DNA from: Paracoccaceae bacterium
GTDB taxonomy: Bacteria; Pseudomonadota; Alphaproteobacteria; Rhodobacterales; Rhodobacteraceae
Length of the DNA: 64,000 nucleotides
Reading direction: 5' to 3'
Assembly: GCA_016938875.1 (NCBI GenBank)
Contig: JAFGTV010000026.1
Coordinates: 1 to 64,000 of the forward strand
The notes under the pieces are model-generated. The model searched no databases, was not told the origin of the DNA, and saw only the letters and a program-made list of their open reading frames with translations. Made by a program: the position numbers and the translations under genes. This document shows positions 46,215 through 54,382 of this stretch, piece after piece; the stretch's first letter is position 1; every line of letters begins with the position of its first letter.

Positions 46215-49200
46215 ATGACCAGACCCGAGATCACCCTGCATGACCGTTACGACCTGTCGAAATCCCCGGTGCTGCTGAACGGCACCCAGGCGCTGGTGCG
46301 CCTGATGCTGATGCAGGCGGCCCGCGACCGGGCGGCGGGGCTGAACACGGGCGGCTATGTGACGGGCTATCGCGGCTCGCCGCTGGGGGCGGTCGATCAG
46401 CAGATGGCCCGCGCCAAGGCCGATCTGGAGGCGGCCAACGTGCTGTTCCAGCCCGGCCTGAACGAGGATCTGGCCGCCACCGCGCTGTGGGGCACGCAAC
46501 AGGCAGAGCTGCGCGGCGAGGGCAAATACGACGGCGTTTTCGGGCTGTGGTATGGCAAGGGGCCGGGCGTGGACCGCTCGGGCGATGTGATGCGTCATGC
46601 CAACATGGCCGGCACCTCGCCCCATGGCGGGGTCTTGATGGCGATGGGGGACGATCACACCGGCGAATCCTCGACCACCTGCCACCAGTCCGACTGGGCG
46701 ATGGTCGATGCCTACATGCCCGTGCTCTCGCCCGCCGGGGTGCAGGAGATCCTGGATTTCGGCCTTTACGGCTATGCGCTGTCGCGGTTCGCCGGGGTCT
46801 GGGCGGGCCTCAAGCTGATGAAGGACACGGTCGAGGTGACCTCAGTCGTGGATGGCCGCCCCGACCGGATGTCGTTTGTGACGCCGGATTTCCAGATGCC
46901 CCAGGGCGGGCTGAACATCCGGCTTGGTGATCACTGGGTGCCACAAGAGGCGCGCATCATCGACTACAAACGCTTCGCCGCCGAGGCCTTTGCCCATGCC
47001 AACGGCATTGACCGTCGGGTCTGGGGCGGACCGGGGGCCAAGATCGGGTTCGTCGCGGCCGGCAAGAACTGGCTGGACCTGGTGCATGCGCTTGGCCTGC
47101 TGGGCATTGACCAGGCCGAGGCCGAGCGGCTGAACCTGGCCACCTACAAGATCGGCCAGACCTGGCCGCTGGACATGAAGGGGTTTTCCGCCTTTGCCGA
47201 GGGGCTGGACCTGATCGTGGTGGTCGAGGAAAAGCGCAAGCTGATCGAGGTGCAGGCCAAGGAGGCGATCTTTCACGACCGCCGGGGGCGGCGCATCTAT
47301 GGCTGGCAGAATGACCGGGGCGAAGAGCTGTTTCCCACCCGCTATGCGCTGGACCCGGTGATGATCGCCGAGAAACTGGGCGCGATCCTGATCGAAGAGG
47401 GGCGCGGCACCGACCGGCTGCGCGCCGCGCTGGAGCGCATCGCAGAAACGCGCCGCGCCGACAATGCCGAGGATCTGGCCGCGCGCCTGCCGTATTTCTG
47501 CGCGGGCTGTCCACACAACACCTCGACCCGCGTGCCCCAGGGCAGCCGCGCCTATGCCGGGATCGGCTGTCACATCATGGCGCTGTGGATGGACCGAGAG
47601 ACCAGCGGCTATACCCACATGGGCGCCGAGGGGGCCAACTGGATCGGCGAGGCGCCGTTTTCCACCCGCGACCACGTGTTCCAGAACCTTGGCGATGGCA
47701 CCTATAACCACTCGGGCATCCTGGCGATCCGCGCGGCCGTCGCTGCGGGCACCAACATCACCTACAAGATCCTTTACAACGACGCCGTCGCCATGACCGG
47801 CGGGCAGACCAACGAGGGGGGGCTGAAACCCCAGCGCATCGTTGCCGAACTGTTGGCGATGGGGGTCGGCAAGGTCGTCGTCGTGCAGGACGAAAAAGAG
47901 GCGCTGGACCCGCGCAGCTTCCCCGCCGGGGTCGAGGTTCAGACCCGCGACGCGCTGAACGAGGTTCAGGAAAGGCTGCGTGAAATCAAGGGGGTGACGG
48001 CCCTTGTTTATGTCCAAACCTGCGCTGCCGAGAAACGCCGCCGGCGCAAGCGCGGCACCTTCCCCGATCCCGATACCCGCGTGTTCATCAATACCGATGT
48101 GTGCGAGGGCTGCGGCGATTGCGGGGGACAGTCGAACTGCGTGGCGATCGTGCCGGTGGACACCGAACTGGGCCGCAAGCGCGCCATCGACCAATCCGCC
48201 TGCAACAAGGATCTGTCCTGCCTCAAGGGGTTCTGCCCCAGCTTTGTCACCCTGACCGGTGCCGCGATCCGCAAGGAGGCCAGCGCCCAGGTCGAGATCG
48301 GCACATTGCCCGATCCCACGCTGCCCGCGATCCACGGCACCCATAACCTGGTGATCACCGGGGTCGGCGGCACCGGGGCCGTGACCATCGGCGCGATCCT
48401 GGCCATGGCCGCCCACCTGGACGGCAAGGGGGCGGGGATGATGGAAATGGCCGGATTGGCGCAAAAAGGCGGCGCGGTCCATATCCATTGCCGCATCGCC
48501 GGGAAACCGTCCGATATTTCCGCCATCCGCGTCGCCACCGGCGAGGCCGACGCGGTGATCGGCGGCGATCTGGTGGTGACGGCCGGGGCAAAGACGCTGG
48601 GTCTGATGACCAGCGGGCGCACCGGCGCGGTGGTCAATTCCCATGACATCGTTACCGGCGAGTTCACCCGCGACACCGCCTTTCGCATCCCCTCTGACCG
48701 GCTGGAGCTGGCCTTGCAGGCGCGGCTCAAGGACCGGGTGCAGATGTTCGATGCCACCGAACTGGCGCGCCGCCTGATGGGCGACACGATCTATGCCAAC
48801 ATGATCGTCACCGGCGCGGCCTGGCAGCGCGGGCTGATCCCGCTGCGCTTTGACGCCATCGACCGCGCGATCGAGTTGAACGGCGCAGGCGTCGCGGGCA
48901 ACCGGCGCGCGTTCGAGATCGGTCGTTGGGCGGCGGAAAACCCGCAGGCCGCGGCCCGCGTGATCGGCGCGGAAAAGGTGGAAAAACCCAAGACCCTGGA
49001 GCAGGTGATCGCCTTTCGCGCCGATCATCTGCGCGCCTATCAATCGGGCCGCCTGGCCCGGCGCTATCGCAAGATGGTGGCCCGCGCCGCCGACCCGCGC
49101 CTGCAAGAGGCGATCGCGCGCGGCTATCACAAGCTCTTGGCCTACAAGGACGAATACGAGGTCGCGCGGCTGCACCTCGAGACCGCCGCCAAGGCCCGGG

Positions 49201-49619
49201 CCGAGTTCACCGGCGATTTCCAGATCACCTGGCACCTGGCCCCGCCGTTCCTGTCGGGCAAGAACCATGACGGCCGCCCGGCCAAGCGGACCTTTGGCCC
49301 CTGGATGGGCCGCGCGTTCGGTGTGCTGGCGGCGATGCGGCGGCTGCGCGGCACCCCGCTGGACCCGTTTGCCCGTCAAGGCGAGCGGCGGCGCGAACGC
49401 GCGCTGATCGCCCAGTATGAACGCGACATGGCCGAGATCCTGGACCTTGTCACCCCCGCCACCCTGGACCCCGCCATCGCCCTGGCCGAACTGCCGCTGA
49501 GCATTCGCGGTTTCGGCCCGGTCAAGGCCGCCGCCGAGGCCGAGGCCGCCACCCGCCGCACCCGGTTGCTGGACGAGATCCGCGCAGGCGGGGCAGGGGT
49601 CGATATGGCCGCCGAATAG
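46215..49619 (+). CDS. Indolepyruvate ferredoxin oxidoreductase, fused large form
   Basis: Oxidatively decarboxylates aromatic 2-oxoacids (indolepyruvate, phenylpyruvate) to acyl-CoA. 1134 residues with GGAGG 6 nt upstream: N-terminal pyrimidine-binding/TPP domains (TGYRGSPLGAVD, ThDP site YNDAVAMTGGQTNEGG), central Cys-rich segment (CAGCPHNTS; CEGCGDCGGQSNC; ACNKDLSCLKGFC), then the gamma-type domain ITGVGGTGAVTIGAIL. The alpha and beta/gamma parts are fused in one chain. Divergent from the lysR gene. Confidence 0.92.
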   Translation: MTRPEITLHDRYDLSKSPVLLNGTQALVRLMLMQAARDRAAGLNTGGYVTGYRGSPLGAVDQQMARAKADLEAANVLFQPGLNEDLAATALWGTQQAELRGEGKYDGVFGLWYGKGPGVDRSGDVMRHANMAGTSPHGGVLMAMGDDHTGESSTTCHQSDWAMVDAYMPVLSPAGVQEILDFGLYGYALSRFAGVWAGLKLMKDTVEVTSVVDGRPDRMSFVTPDFQMPQGGLNIRLGDHWVPQEARIIDYKRFAAEAFAHANGIDRRVWGGPGAKIGFVAAGKNWLDLVHALGLLGIDQAEAERLNLATYKIGQTWPLDMKGFSAFAEGLDLIVVVEEKRKLIEVQAKEAIFHDRRGRRIYGWQNDRGEELFPTRYALDPVMIAEKLGAILIEEGRGTDRLRAALERIAETRRADNAEDLAARLPYFCAGCPHNTSTRVPQGSRAYAGIGCHIMALWMDRETSGYTHMGAEGANWIGEAPFSTRDHVFQNLGDGTYNHSGILAIRAAVAAGTNITYKILYNDAVAMTGGQTNEGGLKPQRIVAELLAMGVGKVVVVQDEKEALDPRSFPAGVEVQTRDALNEVQERLREIKGVTALVYVQTCAAEKRRRRKRGTFPDPDTRVFINTDVCEGCGDCGGQSNCVAIVPVDTELGRKRAIDQSACNKDLSCLKGFCPSFVTLTGAAIRKEASAQVEIGTLPDPTLPAIHGTHNLVITGVGGTGAVTIGAILAMAAHLDGKGAGMMEMAGLAQKGGAVHIHCRIAGKPSDISAIRVATGEADAVIGGDLVVTAGAKTLGLMTSGRTGAVVNSHDIVTGEFTRDTAFRIPSDRLELALQARLKDRVQMFDATELARRLMGDTIYANMIVTGAAWQRGLIPLRFDAIDRAIELNGAGVAGNRRAFEIGRWAAENPQAAARVIGAEKVEKPKTLEQVIAFRADHLRAYQSGRLARRYRKMVARAADPRLQEAIARGYHKLLAYKDEYEVARLHLETAAKARAEFTGDFQITWHLAPPFLSGKNHDGRPAKRTFGPWMGRAFGVLAAMRRLRGTPLDPFARQGERRRERALIAQYERDMAEILDLVTPATLDPAIALAELPLSIRGFGPVKAAAEAEAATRRTRLLDEIRAGGAGVDMAAE

Positions 49620-49707
49620 GGGCGCGCAAACCGCTTTGCCGGGGCCGGGTTTTGGTGTAGCCGAAGGCCGTCCGGCACCCTGGCCGGGGTCGTCGAAGGG
49701 GCCGGTC

Positions 49708-50580
49708 ATGGGGACCGATGTCGCGCGCGAAATCAGCTATGCCGGCTCGGCCCGGACCCGGGGCGGGCGCGCCGTGATCCGGGTGGTGGAAAACGCCACC
49801 GGGCGGCTGGGCCTGATCCGCCGCGCCCAAGGGTACGAGGCCGAGGTCGCGCAGGGCGCCGATTTCTGGGACGTGATGGTGGCCCGCTATGGGCTGAGCC
49901 TGAATATCACCGCCGGCAGCCTGGCCAATATCCCCGCCCAGGGGCCGCTGATCGTGATCGCCAACCACCCCTACGGCATCCTCGACGGGCTGATGATGGG
50001 CCATATCCTGAGCCGCGTTCGCGGCGATTTCCGCATCCTGGCCCATGCGGTGTTCCGCCGCGCCGAGGCGCTGAACCGCGTGGTGCTGCCGGTCAGCTTT
50101 GATCAGGGCCGCCACGCCGTCGAGGCCAACATCGCCACCCGCAAGGCCGCGCTCGACCACCTGGCCCGCGGCGGTGCGATGGGGGTGTTTCCCGGCGGCA
50201 CGGTGTCGACCGCCGCGCGGCCGTTTTCATGTCCGATGGATCCGGTCTGGCGCGCCTTTACCGCGCGGATGGTGGCCAAATCCGGGGCGACCGTGGTGCC
50301 GGTCTATTTCGACGGGCACAATTCGCGGCTGTTCCAACTGGCCAGCCACCTGCATTCCACCCTGCGGCTGGCGCTGTTGATCAACGAGTTTCGCGCCCGC
50401 GTCGATGCCCCGGTGAACGTGGTCATCGGCCGGCCGGTTGATCGGGCGCGGCTGAATGCCCTTGGGGGGGATGGCAAAGCGATGATGGATTTCCTGCGCA
50501 AGGCGACCTATGACTTGTCCCCAAGACCTTTGAAGTCGTTAGAATACGGCTACGAGTTCGATCATCGGCGCAGGGCATGA
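49708..50580 (+). CDS. Lysophospholipid acyltransferase family protein
   Basis: 290 residues from ATG 49708. PlsC-like motifs: ANHPYGILDGL (HX5D variant seen in the ornithine-lipid/hemolysin-like branch), FPGGTVS and VVPVYFDG. There is no obvious N-terminal TM helix, so peripheral association is likely. Possibly an ornithine-lipid or related O-acyltransferase; OlsB is not adjacent. Three nt separate it from murI. Confidence 0.85.
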   Translation: MGTDVAREISYAGSARTRGGRAVIRVVENATGRLGLIRRAQGYEAEVAQGADFWDVMVARYGLSLNITAGSLANIPAQGPLIVIANHPYGILDGLMMGHILSRVRGDFRILAHAVFRRAEALNRVVLPVSFDQGRHAVEANIATRKAALDHLARGGAMGVFPGGTVSTAARPFSCPMDPVWRAFTARMVAKSGATVVPVYFDGHNSRLFQLASHLHSTLRLALLINEFRARVDAPVNVVIGRPVDRARLNALGGDGKAMMDFLRKATYDLSPRPLKSLEYGYEFDHRRRA

Positions 50581-50583
50581 AAC

Positions 50584-51396
50584 ATGGCGGTTGGGGTATT
50601 CGATTCCGGTCTGGGCGGTTTGACGGTGCTGGACGCGGTGACGCGGCGGCTGCCGGATGTGCCCTTTGTCTATTTCGGCGATAACGCCCATGCGCCTTAT
50701 GGGGTGCGCGACGCCGAGGATGTGTATCGGCTGACCACAGCCGGGGTGACGCGGCTGTTCGAGGCGGGGTGCGACCTGGTGATCCTGGCGTGCAACACCG
50801 CCTCTGCCGCCGCGCTGCGTCGGATGCAGGAGGGGTGGATCCCCGAGGGCAAGCGCGTCTTGGGCGTCTTTGTCCCGCTGATCGAGGCGCTGACCGAACG
50901 GCAATGGGGCGACAATTCCCCGCCGCGCGAGGTGGCGGTCAAGCATGTCGCGCTGTTCGCCACGCCCGCGACGGTGGCCAGCCGCGCCTTTCAACGCGAA
51001 CTGGCCTTTCGCGCCATCGGCGTCGATGTCGAGGCCCAGCCCTGCGGCGGTGTCGTCGACGCGATCGAGGCCGGCGACGAGATGCTGGCCGAGGCGCTGG
51101 TGCGCAGCCATGTCGAGGCGCTGAAGCGGCGCATGCCCCATCCCCAGGCCGCGATCCTGGGCTGCACCCATTACCCGCTGATGGAACAGACGTTTCAGGA
51201 TGCTCTGGGCGCCGATGTCTCGGTCTATTCCCAGGCAAACCTGGTGGCCGAAAGCCTGGCCGACTACCTGGCCCGCCGCCCCGAGATGATCGGGCCGGGC
51301 ACCGAGCGGATGTTCCTGACCACGGGCGATCCGGCCGCGGTTTCGGACAAGGCCACGCAATTTCTGCGACGACGTATCGAGTTTCGCGCCGCGTGA
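50584..51396 (+). CDS. murI: Glutamate racemase
   Basis: Makes D-glutamate for peptidoglycan. 270 residues. Both catalytic Cys are present: ACNTAS and [17 protein letters not shown] and VFDSGLGGL are also intact. No SD is evident; the start lies 3 nt after the acyltransferase stop, suggesting coupling. Confidence 0.95.
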   Translation: MAVGVFDSGLGGLTVLDAVTRRLPDVPFVYFGDNAHAPYGVRDAEDVYRLTTAGVTRLFEAGCDLVILACNTASAAALRRMQEGWIPEGKRVLGVFVPLIEALTERQWGDNSPPREVAVKHVALFATPATVASRAFQRELAFRAIGVDVEAQPCGGVVDAIEAGDEMLAEALVRSHVEALKRRMPHPQAAILGCTHYPLMEQTFQDALGADVSVYSQANLVAESLADYLARRPEMIGPGTERMFLTTGDPAAVSDKATQFLRRRIEFRAA

Positions 51397-51449
51397 TTGC
51401 GCGCGTGCCGATCCGTGCTTAGATAGACATCAATTCGCAGGAAGATCCG

Positions 51450-52478
51450 ATGACCTTCAAAATCGCCATTCTCGGCGCCTCTGGCTATACCGGGGCAGAG
51501 CTTGTCCGGTTGATCGCCACCCATCCCCAGATGCGCATCGTCGCACTGTCCGGGGAACGCAAGGCGGGCCAGCCGATGGCCGCCGTGTTTCCGCATCTGC
51601 GCCATCTCGACCTGCCCGATCTGGTCAAGATCGACGAGATCGACTTTGCCGGGGTGGACCTGGCGTTTTGCGCGCTGCCCCACGCCACCAGCCAGGCGGT
51701 GATCAAGCAATTGCCGCGCGATCTGAAGATCGTCGATCTGAGCGCCGATTTCCGGCTGCGCGACCCGGCCGAATATGAAAAATGGTATGGCAAGCCCCAT
51801 TCCGCCCCCGAGTTGCAGGCCGAGGCCGTCTATGGCCTGACCGAGTTCTACCGCGACGAGATTCGGTCCGCGCGGCTGGTGGCCGGCACCGGCTGCAACG
51901 CCGCGGCCGGGCAATTCGCCATCCGCCCGCTGATCGAGGCCGGGGTGATCGACCTTGACGAGATTGTGATCGACCTGAAGGCCGGGGTCTCCGGGGCGGG
52001 TCGGGCGCTGAAGGAAAACCTGCTGCATGCCGAGCTGTCCGAAGGATTTCATGCCTATGCGGTGGCCGGGACGCACCGCCATCTGGGCGAATTCGATCAG
52101 GAATTCAGCAAGTTGGCCGGTCGCTCCGTGCAGGTTCAGTTCACCCCGCACCTGATCCCCGCCAATCGCGGCATCCTGGCCACCGTCTGGCTGAAGGGGC
52201 GGGCGGACGCGATTCATGACGCCTTGGCAAACGCTTACAAAGATGAAACCTTCATTCAGGTTTTGCCTTTGGGCGAGCATCCCTCTACCCGACATGTGCG
52301 TGGGTCCAATTTCGTGCATATCGGCGTGGTGGCGGACAGGCGGGCGGGGCGTGCGGTGGTGATCGCGGCGATCGACAACCTGGCCAAGGGCTCGTCGGGG
52401 CAGGCGATACAGAATGCCAACCTGATGTTGGGACTCGAAGAAGAGGCGGGGCTGATGCTGGCCCCCTGCTTCCCCTGA
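51450..52478 (+). CDS. argC: N-acetyl-gamma-glutamyl-phosphate reductase
   Basis: Third step of arginine synthesis, NADPH-dependent. 342 residues. N-terminal [13 protein letters not shown] nucleotide loop, active-site Cys in [22 protein letters not shown], and C-terminal [17 protein letters not shown]. Followed 13 nt later by ccmE, so arginine synthesis and cytochrome maturation genes share this strand. Confidence 0.95.
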   Translation: MTFKIAILGASGYTGAELVRLIATHPQMRIVALSGERKAGQPMAAVFPHLRHLDLPDLVKIDEIDFAGVDLAFCALPHATSQAVIKQLPRDLKIVDLSADFRLRDPAEYEKWYGKPHSAPELQAEAVYGLTEFYRDEIRSARLVAGTGCNAAAGQFAIRPLIEAGVIDLDEIVIDLKAGVSGAGRALKENLLHAELSEGFHAYAVAGTHRHLGEFDQEFSKLAGRSVQVQFTPHLIPANRGILATVWLKGRADAIHDALANAYKDETFIQVLPLGEHPSTRHVRGSNFVHIGVVADRRAGRAVVIAAIDNLAKGSSGQAIQNANLMLGLEEEAGLMLAPCFP

Positions 52479-52491
52479 GGGAGAGAGACAG

Positions 52492-52953
52492 ATGCGCGGA
52501 CTGAAAAAGAAGCGGCGGATTCAGATCATCCTGGTGGCCTTTGTGGCGCTGGCGGGGTCGACCGCGCTGGTCGGCTATGCGATGCGCGACGGGATCAACT
52601 TTTTCCGCGCGCCCAGCCAGATCGCCGAGGCGCCCCCACCCCCCACTGAGGTGTTCCGCATTGGCGGGCTGGTCGAGGCGGGCAGCCTGCAACGCGGCCA
52701 GGGCGAGCAGATCCGCTTTTCCGTGACCGATGGCGGGGCCACGGTCCCGGTGGTCTACACCGGCGTGCTGCCCGATCTGTTCAGCGAAAACCAGGGCATG
52801 ATCGGCACCGGGCGCCTGGTCGAGGGGGTCTTTCAGGCCTCGGAGATCCTGGCCAAGCACGACGAAAGCTATATGCCCAAAGAGGTCGTCGACGCGCTGA
52901 AGGAACAGGGCGTCTACCGCGAGGATGGCTCGCGGACAGCGAACGGTAGCTAG
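52492..52953 (+). CDS. ccmE: Cytochrome c maturation heme chaperone CcmE
   Basis: Periplasmic, membrane-anchored; covalently holds heme for transfer to apocytochromes. 153 residues. N-terminal anchor MRGLKKKRRIQIILVAFVALAGSTALVGYAM, OB-fold core, and heme-binding His with Tyr in LAKHDESYMP. A TTAACC half site and an intrinsic terminator follow; ccmF and ccmH lie beyond the lysis cassette. Confidence 0.95.
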   Translation: MRGLKKKRRIQIILVAFVALAGSTALVGYAMRDGINFFRAPSQIAEAPPPPTEVFRIGGLVEAGSLQRGQGEQIRFSVTDGGATVPVVYTGVLPDLFSENQGMIGTGRLVEGVFQASEILAKHDESYMPKEVVDALKEQGVYREDGSRTANGS

Positions 52954-52983
52954 GCCGCTTCTTAACCAAATTGGCGAAAATTG

Positions 52984-53017
52984 CCCCCCGGTTTCATCAA
53001 TGACCGGGGGGTTTTTT
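52984..53017 (+). terminator. Intrinsic terminator abutting the endolysin start
   Basis: CCCCCCGGT (52984-52992) and ACCGGGGGG (53003-53011) form a perfect 9-bp stem with a 10-nt loop, then TTTTTT (53012-53017). The endolysin ATG is at 53019, so its only SD-like purines (GGGGGG) are the 3' arm of this stem. Terminates ccmE transcripts and may hide the endolysin ribosome-binding site. Confidence 0.92.
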
Positions 53018-53018
53018 C

Positions 53019-53629
53019 ATGCTGTCCGTCCAAGAGCTTGCCCAGCAGATCGTCGCCCGCGAGGGCGGCTATGTGAATGACCCCGACGATCCGGGGGGGC
53101 GACCAATCACGGGGTAACGCTGGGCACGATGCGCCGGCTGGGGCTGGACCTGACCGGCGACGGGCGGGTGGATGCGCGCGATCTGCGGGCCGTGGATCGC
53201 GACCGGGCCGTGGCGATCTTTACCGAGCATTACTACCGCCGCCCGCATATCGACGCGTTGCCAGAGGTGCTGCAACCCTCGGTCTTCGACATGTATGTGA
53301 ACGCGGGCGGCAATGCGGTGCGCATCTTGCAGCGGCTGTTGAACGACATGGGCCAGGGGGTCGAGGTCGATGGGGCGATCGGCCCCGAAACGATCCACGC
53401 CGCGCGCGCAGCCGCCCAGGCCGCGCCGACCCATATCGCCGATGCCTACGGGATCGCGCGGCGCAACTATTACTACGCCCTGGGCGACCGTCGCCCGGCC
53501 AGCCGTAAATACGCCCGCACCCGCGACGGGGGCAAGGGCGGCTGGATTCGCCGCGCCGAGGAATTCATCGCGCCGCGCTATCATCTGAGTGCGGCGCAAC
53601 ATGCGGCACGGGTGGCGGCATGGGACTGA
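53019..53629 (+). pseudogene. GTA-type endolysin (GH108), frameshifted
   Basis: The N-terminal frame from ATG 53019 reads MLSVQELAQQIVAREGGYVN and continues to a stop after PDDPGG; one G is missing in the run at 53093-53099. Adding one G restores GGATNHGVTLGTM and a 203-residue protein matching the muramidase/GH108 endolysin of Rhodobacter-type gene transfer agents, with catalytic Glu15. As assembled, the downstream frame begins at an internal ATG (53129) and lacks the Glu. The stop overlaps the holin start. It is either a real broken gene or a sequence error. The C-terminal half (AIGPETIHAAR...) is a normal peptidoglycan-binding domain. Confidence 0.85.
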
Positions 53630-54153
53630 TCGAGGGGCTTGTGACGCTGTTGTTCGGCAACGGGCGCAACGTGATCGCCGACACCGCCGAGGTGTTCCGC
53701 GTCAACGCGGAAGGGGCCGATGCGCGTGCCGTCGATCTGCACCGCGCCGTGCTGGAGGAGTTCGCCCGAGAGTTCGGCGCCGTGCCGCGCAAGGGGCTGT
53801 TTGATCGGGTGATCGACGGGCTGAACCGGTTGCCGCGCCCGGCCCTGGCGCTGGGGACGGTGGGGTTGATGATCTCGGCGATGGTCGATCCGGTATGGTT
53901 CGCCGCACGGATGCAGGGCATCGCCCTGGTGCCAGAGCCGATGTGGTGGCTGCTGGGCGCGATCGTCAGTTTCTATTTCGGCGCCCGCGCCCAGGCCAAG
54001 GGGCAAGAGTTCCAACGCTCGATCGCCCAGACCATGGCCCGCGCGCCCCAGGTCACCCGCAACCTGGCCGCATTGCGCGCACTGGAGGCCGGCGCGCAGC
54101 TGCCCGCCACCGGCCCCAACCCCGCGCTTGACGCCTGGCGGGCCGGGGAATGA
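53620..54153 (+). CDS. GTA-type holin family protein
   Basis: 177 residues from ATG 53620, overlapping the endolysin. The 3-TM GTA holin family pattern: N-terminal amphipathic part, two hydrophobic segments (about 75-92 and 108-124: GTVGLMISAMVDPVWFAARM and PEPMWWLLGAIVSFYFGARAQAKGQ). Paired with the endolysin as in the Rhodobacter capsulatus GTA lysis genes. No other GTA structural gene is in the window, so the cluster would lie elsewhere. Together they would release particles by lysis. Confidence 0.85.
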   Translation: MGLIEGLVTLLFGNGRNVIADTAEVFRVNAEGADARAVDLHRAVLEEFAREFGAVPRKGLFDRVIDGLNRLPRPALALGTVGLMISAMVDPVWFAARMQGIALVPEPMWWLLGAIVSFYFGARAQAKGQEFQRSIAQTMARAPQVTRNLAALRALEAGAQLPATGPNPALDAWRAGE

Positions 54154-54296
54154 ACGCGCCGCTTGTCGCGGACCTGTGCGCGCTGACCGGGTTGGGCAGT
54201 GTGATGGTCTGCACCTTGCGCGTCGGGGCCGCGCGGGATCGGCGCGCCCTTGGGCTGGGTCTGATCGCGGTGGGGCTGATGCTGGCGCTGCTCTAG
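54150..54296 (+). CDS. 48-residue membrane protein coupled to the holin
   Basis: ATG 54150 overlaps the holin stop (ATGA), TAG at 54294-54296. Sequence MNAPLVADLCALTGLGSVMVC... and a second hydrophobic segment ALGLGLIAVGLMLALL with a short Arg-rich turn between them: a two-helix membrane protein. Third gene of the lysis cassette by overlap. Too small for usual callers; function unknown, with holin-antiholin or spanin-like roles possible but unsupported. Confidence 0.7.
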   Translation: MNAPLVADLCALTGLGSVMVCTLRVGAARDRRALGLGLIAVGLMLALL

Positions 54297-54382
54297 CGGG
54301 CCGCTCACATTTGTGTCACCGGGGTGGGGCAGGGCGTGAAAACCGATTGGCGCGGCGGGCGGTCAAGGCTAAGACATGATGT

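Noticed and set aside
46842-49709. 955-codon open frame on the minus strand opposite the indolepyruvate oxidoreductase gene
   Set aside because: High-GC shadow frame: Gly/Arg/His/Gln-rich composition, no motifs, and exactly antisense to a clear gene. The same applies to 23085-25865 (antisense to uvrA) and 14143-16890 (antisense to guaA and the FadL gene).
53129-53629. Short lysozyme starting at the internal ATG 53129
   Set aside because: This start lacks the catalytic EGG motif found upstream in another frame, so the full gene with a frameshift at 53093-53099 is the better explanation.
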